Assembly: GCA_030064795.1 (NCBI GenBank) | Contig: JASJEI010000248.1 | Location: 1 to 15,454 of the forward strand | Origin: Pleurocapsa sp. MO_226.B13 | GTDB lineage: Bacteria; Cyanobacteriota; Cyanobacteriia; Cyanobacteriales; Xenococcaceae | DNA: 15,454 bases | Reading direction: 5' to 3' | Shown here: piece by piece, positions 12,284-15,454 of the stretch | Numbering within the stretch: position 1 is the stretch's first letter | Layout of the letters: each line of letters starts with the position of its first letter | Made by a program: the position numbers and the translations under genes | Notes under the pieces: generated by a model | Told to the model about the DNA's origin: nothing | Seen by the model: only the letters and a program-made list of their open reading frames with translations | The model's database searches: none

Positions 12284-12709
12284 TTAAAAAGGTCTGCCAG
12301 TTTTCTTGAGCGAGATTTTGTTCGCCTCAGATGTAGCTTTCTCTCTCGTTTCTTTCGTATAATCTACAACTAAGTCTTCATCAACGGTTGATAAATCGCC
12401 ACGGATAACTCCAACGATTTCATCATCATCATCATAATCAAGAAGTAAAACAGCTTTTGACAGAACTGTTCGATCGCCTTTGAGAAACTTACGCCATTCA
12501 TCAATGGATAAAGTGTTGAATCGTTGAAAAACTTGTTCAGCCGCAGCTACAGCATCATCATATAGATAGTGCGGAGTAATAACAGTTCGGCGACTAAGAA
12601 TGTAAGCCACTACAAGCCATTTTCCTGTAAGATTCGACTTTTCAATCCTGACTCGTACAGGCTTTCCGTAATTGGAGTCTAACTTTTTCCGTCGTTTGGC
12701 TTCGCCCAT
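12284..12709 (-). CDS. GEAKRR-type small hypothetical protein
   Basis: The 141-residue product starts MGEAKRRKKLDSNYGKP, a basic opening shared by several small bacterial proteins of unknown function. The rest is mixed: a beta-like region with VRVRIEKSNLTGKWLVVAYI, a helix DDAVAAAEQVFQRFN, then EWRKFLKGDRTVLSKAVLLL followed by a very acidic DYDDDDE and a Lys/Arg-rich tail. No catalytic motif, signal peptide or transmembrane segment is visible, so it is probably a soluble cytosolic protein. GGGGAAGAG lies just upstream of the ATG and makes the start credible. It converges with the par-side remnant and is divergent from recD2, from which it is separated by about 230 bases with a HIP1 octamer inside an inverted repeat (TTCACG 12782-12787/CGTGAA 12801-12806). 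Function unknown. Confidence 0.7.
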   Translation of the reverse strand: MGEAKRRKKLDSNYGKPVRVRIEKSNLTGKWLVVAYILSRRTVITPHYLYDDAVAAAEQVFQRFNTLSIDEWRKFLKGDRTVLSKAVLLLDYDDDDEIVGVIRGDLSTVDEDLVVDYTKETREKATSEANKISLKKTGRPF

Positions 12710-12923
12710 ACTCGCTCTTCCCCATTCGTCTCTAATCTTTGTATCAAGGGTAGTAAGTTTTTGGGAATATATTTACTCTTCTTCACGAAGAGCGATCGCT
12801 CGTGAACCAAAATACTTAGATGATCTGACAGTTATCTAAGAGTTGGCTAATAATAAGAGTTAATTTTCTGAATTGAATCTGAGATAGAAATGAGACTGCT
12901 AAACTGACTATTAAGTTGATATC

Positions 12924-12937
12924 AGAACAGGTGTTCT
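12924..12937 (+). promoter_or_regulatory. LexA-box-like palindrome touching the recD2 start codon
   Basis: AGAACA-GG-TGTTCT is a perfect 14-bp palindrome ending one base before the ATG. Its core GAAC-N4-GTTC equals the Gram-positive LexA/DinR box, and it differs at one position from the cyanobacterial LexA consensus RGTACNNNDGTWCB. The AGGTG within it may also be the ribosome binding site, so a bound repressor would block translation initiation or transcript elongation. Binding is inferred. Confidence 0.45.
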
Positions 12938-15145
12938 ATGACAGCATCTAAAGCGATCGCTCCACTATCGACATTAACTGGAGTTATCGAGAGGATTACC
13001 TTTCACTCTGAAGAATCTGGCTACACCGTCGCCAGATTGAACACGGGTAATGTCAAACAGTTAATTACCGTTGTGGGTAGCTTTGCCAACATTCAAGCAG
13101 GACAGACGTTACAGTTACAGGGTACTTGGACGGAACACCCCCAGTATGGTTCGCAGTTTCAGGTAGTAAAGTATCAGGAGACAAAACCAGCCACGCTGAC
13201 AGGGATTGAGAAGTATTTGGGTAGCGGTTTGATTAAGGGAGTAGGGCCAGTCACGGCTAAGCGGATAGTCAAGCATTTTGGGCTGGATACTTTAGAGATC
13301 ATCGAGAATCAGATTCACCGTCTATCGGAAGTTCCAGGGATTGCCAAGAAACGCATTGCGATGATTTCTCGTACCTGGGACGAACAGAAATCAATCAAGG
13401 AAGTGATGATTTTTCTCTCCAGTCATGGTGTCTCTACTACCTATGCCGTCAAGATCTATAAACAGTATGGGGATAATGCGATCGCTACAGTAACAACTAA
13501 CCCGTATCAGTTAGCTATAGATATTTTTGGCATTGGCTTTCTCACAGCAGATAAGATTGCGGTGAATGTGGGGGTGTCTCCCGATTCTCAGTTTCGCTAT
13601 CGGGCTGGCGTGCTTCATGTGTTGGACAAAGCATCGGAAGACGGACATTGTTATCTACCCGAAAGTCAAATTATTCCCTACACCAAAGAGCTACTGACGA
13701 CAGAGGAACATCAAGCGGAAGAGAATGCGATCGCTCTTATCCTTTCTGAAATGGTAACAGAAGCACAGTTAGTCAGAGAATTAGATAATGAAATACTCTA
13801 TTACAAACCCAGTTTCTACCACTCCGAACGGCATCTAGCCAAACTCTTACAACAGAAGCTGGAAACCAAACATGATGTAGATGGCGATCGCGTTAAAAGC
13901 TGGATAAATAGGTTTACCACTGCCAATAGAATTCAACTATCTCCCCAACAATTCCAAGCAGTTGAAACAGCAGCGAGAGAAAAAGTGATGATTCTCACTG
14001 GTGGTCCTGGTACGGGAAAAACCTTTGTCACTCGTACTATCGTCACTCTCTGGAAAGCGATGGGTAAGAAAATTGCCTGTGCTGCACCGACGGGTAGAGC
14101 AGCTAAACGGTTATCTGAAATGACGGGAATTGAAGCTAAAACCTTACATCGGCTGTTGGAATTCGATCCAAGTTCGATGGGTTTTAAACGAGATTTGGAT
14201 AATCAATTAGAGTGCAGTGCGATTGTAGTAGACGAGTCGAGCATGGTCGATCTATTTATGGCTCATTCTCTACTCAAAGCCATACCCAAAGATTGTTTGC
14301 TGCTGATGGTGGGAGACATCGATCAGTTACCCAGTGTCGGGCCAGGAAATGTCTTAAGAGATTTAATCGCCTCCAAACAAATCCCCGTCGTCCGTCTGAC
14401 TCAAGTATTCCGTCAGGCTGCGACTAGTGCCATTATCACCACTGCTCACCAAATCAATCGAGGTCAAATTCCCCAATTAGAAAAGGTTTCAATGAAGTCT
14501 ACTTCTGATTGTCTCTGGCATTCAGGAGGCACAGAACCCGAACACGGCGTACAGACTATCTGTGACCTCATCGAACATTACATTCCTAAAGCTGGCTTTA
14601 ATCCTGCCACAGACGTACAGGTACTTTGTCCCATGACCAGAGGGTTGGTAGGTACTCGTAATCTCAACAAGGTGCTGCAACAGTTAATCAATCCTCCTAG
14701 TGAGGATAAAGAGGAATTAGTTAGAGGCGATAGTATTTTAAGAGTAAGCGATCGCGTGATGCAGTTGAAAAATGACTACAACAAAGAAGTATTTAATGGG
14801 GATCTGGGAATAGTTAGGGCGATCGATAAAACTGAAAAAGAAGTCACCATTGATTTTGACGATCGCGATGTGGTCTATGATTTTGCCGACCTCAACGAGA
14901 TTACTCTAGCTTGGGCGACAAGCATTCATAAAAGTCAGGGTTCAGAATATCCCGTAGTAATTCTGCCTCTATATACTTCTCACTACGTTATGCTTTCTCG
15001 TAATCTGTTTTATACGGGACTGACTAGGAGTAAGAAATTGGCGTTGATTGTAGGTTCGGAGAAAGCTATTGCGATCGCTGTTAAGCAAGTTAAACAGCAA
15101 CTCAGATATACGAGATTGAAGTCGAGGTTAGAGAGTAGGAATTAA
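12938..15145 (+). CDS. recD2: RecD2-type ATP-dependent 5'-3' DNA helicase
   Basis: The 735-residue product is a complete RecD2 (YrrC/RecD-like). It starts with an OB-like N-domain (LTGVIERITFHSEESGYTVA, 13-32; the region ends near 80), then two helix-hairpin-helix elements (IKGVGPVTAKRIVKHFG 99-115 and EVPGIAKKRI 131-140), a linker to residue 330 and the SF1B helicase core. Helicase motifs: Walker A GGPGTGKT (355-362), APTGRAAKRL (383-392), Walker B IVVDESSMVD (429-438), GDIDQLPSVGPG (459-470), TQVFRQ (488-493), ATSIHKSQGSEYP (660-672) and FYTGLTRSKK (691-700). RecD2 unwinds DNA 5' to 3' without RecBC and is implicated in repair and fork maintenance. Length matches the family (about 720-750). 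ATG 12938 fits the conserved N-terminus. It stands alone; the palindrome upstream suggests SOS control. Confidence 0.95.
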   Translation: MTASKAIAPLSTLTGVIERITFHSEESGYTVARLNTGNVKQLITVVGSFANIQAGQTLQLQGTWTEHPQYGSQFQVVKYQETKPATLTGIEKYLGSGLIKGVGPVTAKRIVKHFGLDTLEIIENQIHRLSEVPGIAKKRIAMISRTWDEQKSIKEVMIFLSSHGVSTTYAVKIYKQYGDNAIATVTTNPYQLAIDIFGIGFLTADKIAVNVGVSPDSQFRYRAGVLHVLDKASEDGHCYLPESQIIPYTKELLTTEEHQAEENAIALILSEMVTEAQLVRELDNEILYYKPSFYHSERHLAKLLQQKLETKHDVDGDRVKSWINRFTTANRIQLSPQQFQAVETAAREKVMILTGGPGTGKTFVTRTIVTLWKAMGKKIACAAPTGRAAKRLSEMTGIEAKTLHRLLEFDPSSMGFKRDLDNQLECSAIVVDESSMVDLFMAHSLLKAIPKDCLLLMVGDIDQLPSVGPGNVLRDLIASKQIPVVRLTQVFRQAATSAIITTAHQINRGQIPQLEKVSMKSTSDCLWHSGGTEPEHGVQTICDLIEHYIPKAGFNPATDVQVLCPMTRGLVGTRNLNKVLQQLINPPSEDKEELVRGDSILRVSDRVMQLKNDYNKEVFNGDLGIVRAIDKTEKEVTIDFDDRDVVYDFADLNEITLAWATSIHKSQGSEYPVVILPLYTSHYVMLSRNLFYTGLTRSKKLALIVGSEKAIAIAVKQVKQQLRYTRLKSRLESRN

Positions 15146-15192
15146 AGGCGATTGCTTTGTTAGAGTGATAGATATGAAGGGAGAGAAGGGAG

Positions 15193-15426
15193 ATGGTAAT
15201 TGAACCCAGAAGAGATGAACCGCTTTATAGTTGTATTGTTCCAGTTGACAGTGTGACTGGCAATCAAGAAGAAGAACTGATAACCTTTGCTACATTTGAA
15301 TCAGCAGCTCTTCGCCAAGCAGAACTTATGCTAGCAGATAACTATGGCTGCAATGTTGACCAAATTAAGAAATTAATGCAGCTAGCTAGAATCGAATATT
15401 TATCTCCTTGGTGTTCAATGAGGTGA
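15193..15426 (+). CDS. Small hypothetical protein at the right edge
   Basis: The 77-residue product reads MVIEPRRDEPLYSCIVPVDS, then GNQEEELITFATFESAALRQAE and a helix with YGCNVDQIKKLMQLARIEYL. I do not recognise a family. The protein is acidic to neutral with a probable beta N-half and an alpha C-half and no signal peptide or membrane helix. The purine-rich run AAGGGAGAGAAGGGAG before the ATG can act as ribosome binding site, although its last part is very close to the start. It follows recD2 after 47 bases in the same direction and could be cotranscribed with it. The stop is 28 bases before the end of the window, so the gene is complete. Confidence 0.6.
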   Translation: MVIEPRRDEPLYSCIVPVDSVTGNQEEELITFATFESAALRQAELMLADNYGCNVDQIKKLMQLARIEYLSPWCSMR

Positions 15427-15454
15427 GGCGATACGCCCTTGCGTTGACTCCATC

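Noticed and set aside
14212..14427. 71-codon ORF inside recD2
   Set aside because: It overlaps the helicase motifs in another frame and has no features of its own.

Overview
The window reads as cyanobacterial DNA. The octamer GCGATCGC (HIP1) occurs about 30 times in 15.4 kb, close to one per 515 bp, which is typical of HIP1-rich cyanobacteria. The gene content (a small ParA partition cassette, a truncated tyrosine recombinase, orphan fragments, frameshifted genes, a miniature inverted-repeat element, RecD2) points to a plasmid or a plasmid-like accessory region rather than a core chromosomal locus. The genus cannot be told from the sequence.

Left part (1-2570): the C-terminus of an Hsp20 small heat-shock protein runs in from the left edge. 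It is followed by a strongly structured intergenic stretch, a 27-residue membrane microprotein with an excellent ribosome binding site, a probably frameshifted small protein, a small exported His-rich protein (-), a small acidic protein (-), and a two-TM/coiled-coil protein (+). Centre-left (2570-5160): a 280-bp non-coding element with ~38-bp terminal inverted repeats and a 5-bp duplication sits exactly at the stop codon of a membrane-anchored SNase-type nuclease. Next come a DUF6883-like/DUF4926-like gene pair and a tyrosine recombinase cut off after its first catalytic Arg, which is followed by a 138-bp imperfect palindrome.

Middle (5200-10680, all minus strand): a stand-alone cyclic-nucleotide-binding domain protein, an HlyD-like membrane fusion protein whose N-terminal anchor lies in another frame, a DUF457/YdjM-type membrane hydrolase that appears fused to the tail of an unrelated TOPRIM-like protein, a tail-anchored sulfotransferase-like protein, and an overlapping pair made of a helix-turn-helix protein and a membrane P-loop ATPase. 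The ATPase has lost a canonical start codon and the Walker A Thr/Ser.

Right part (10700-15454): a type Ib-like partition operon (small ParA plus a 77-aa ribbon-helix-helix protein, 1 bp apart). It is flanked on both sides by CGTT/AACG-type repeats, including a three-unit 24-bp tandem array and octamers, probably centromere and operator. Beyond it lie a coding remnant, a GEAKRR-type small protein (-), a full-length RecD2 helicase preceded by a LexA-box-like palindrome that touches its ATG, and a small hypothetical gene at the right edge. The par locus would maintain the replicon. RecD2, the SNase-type protein and the recombinase remnant are DNA-processing functions. The many broken genes indicate ongoing decay and rearrangement. 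No single clear-cut new defence system is visible. The most promising leads are the par repeat architecture, the hydrolase chimera, the DUF6883/DUF4926 pair, the HTH-ATPase pair and the miniature element.
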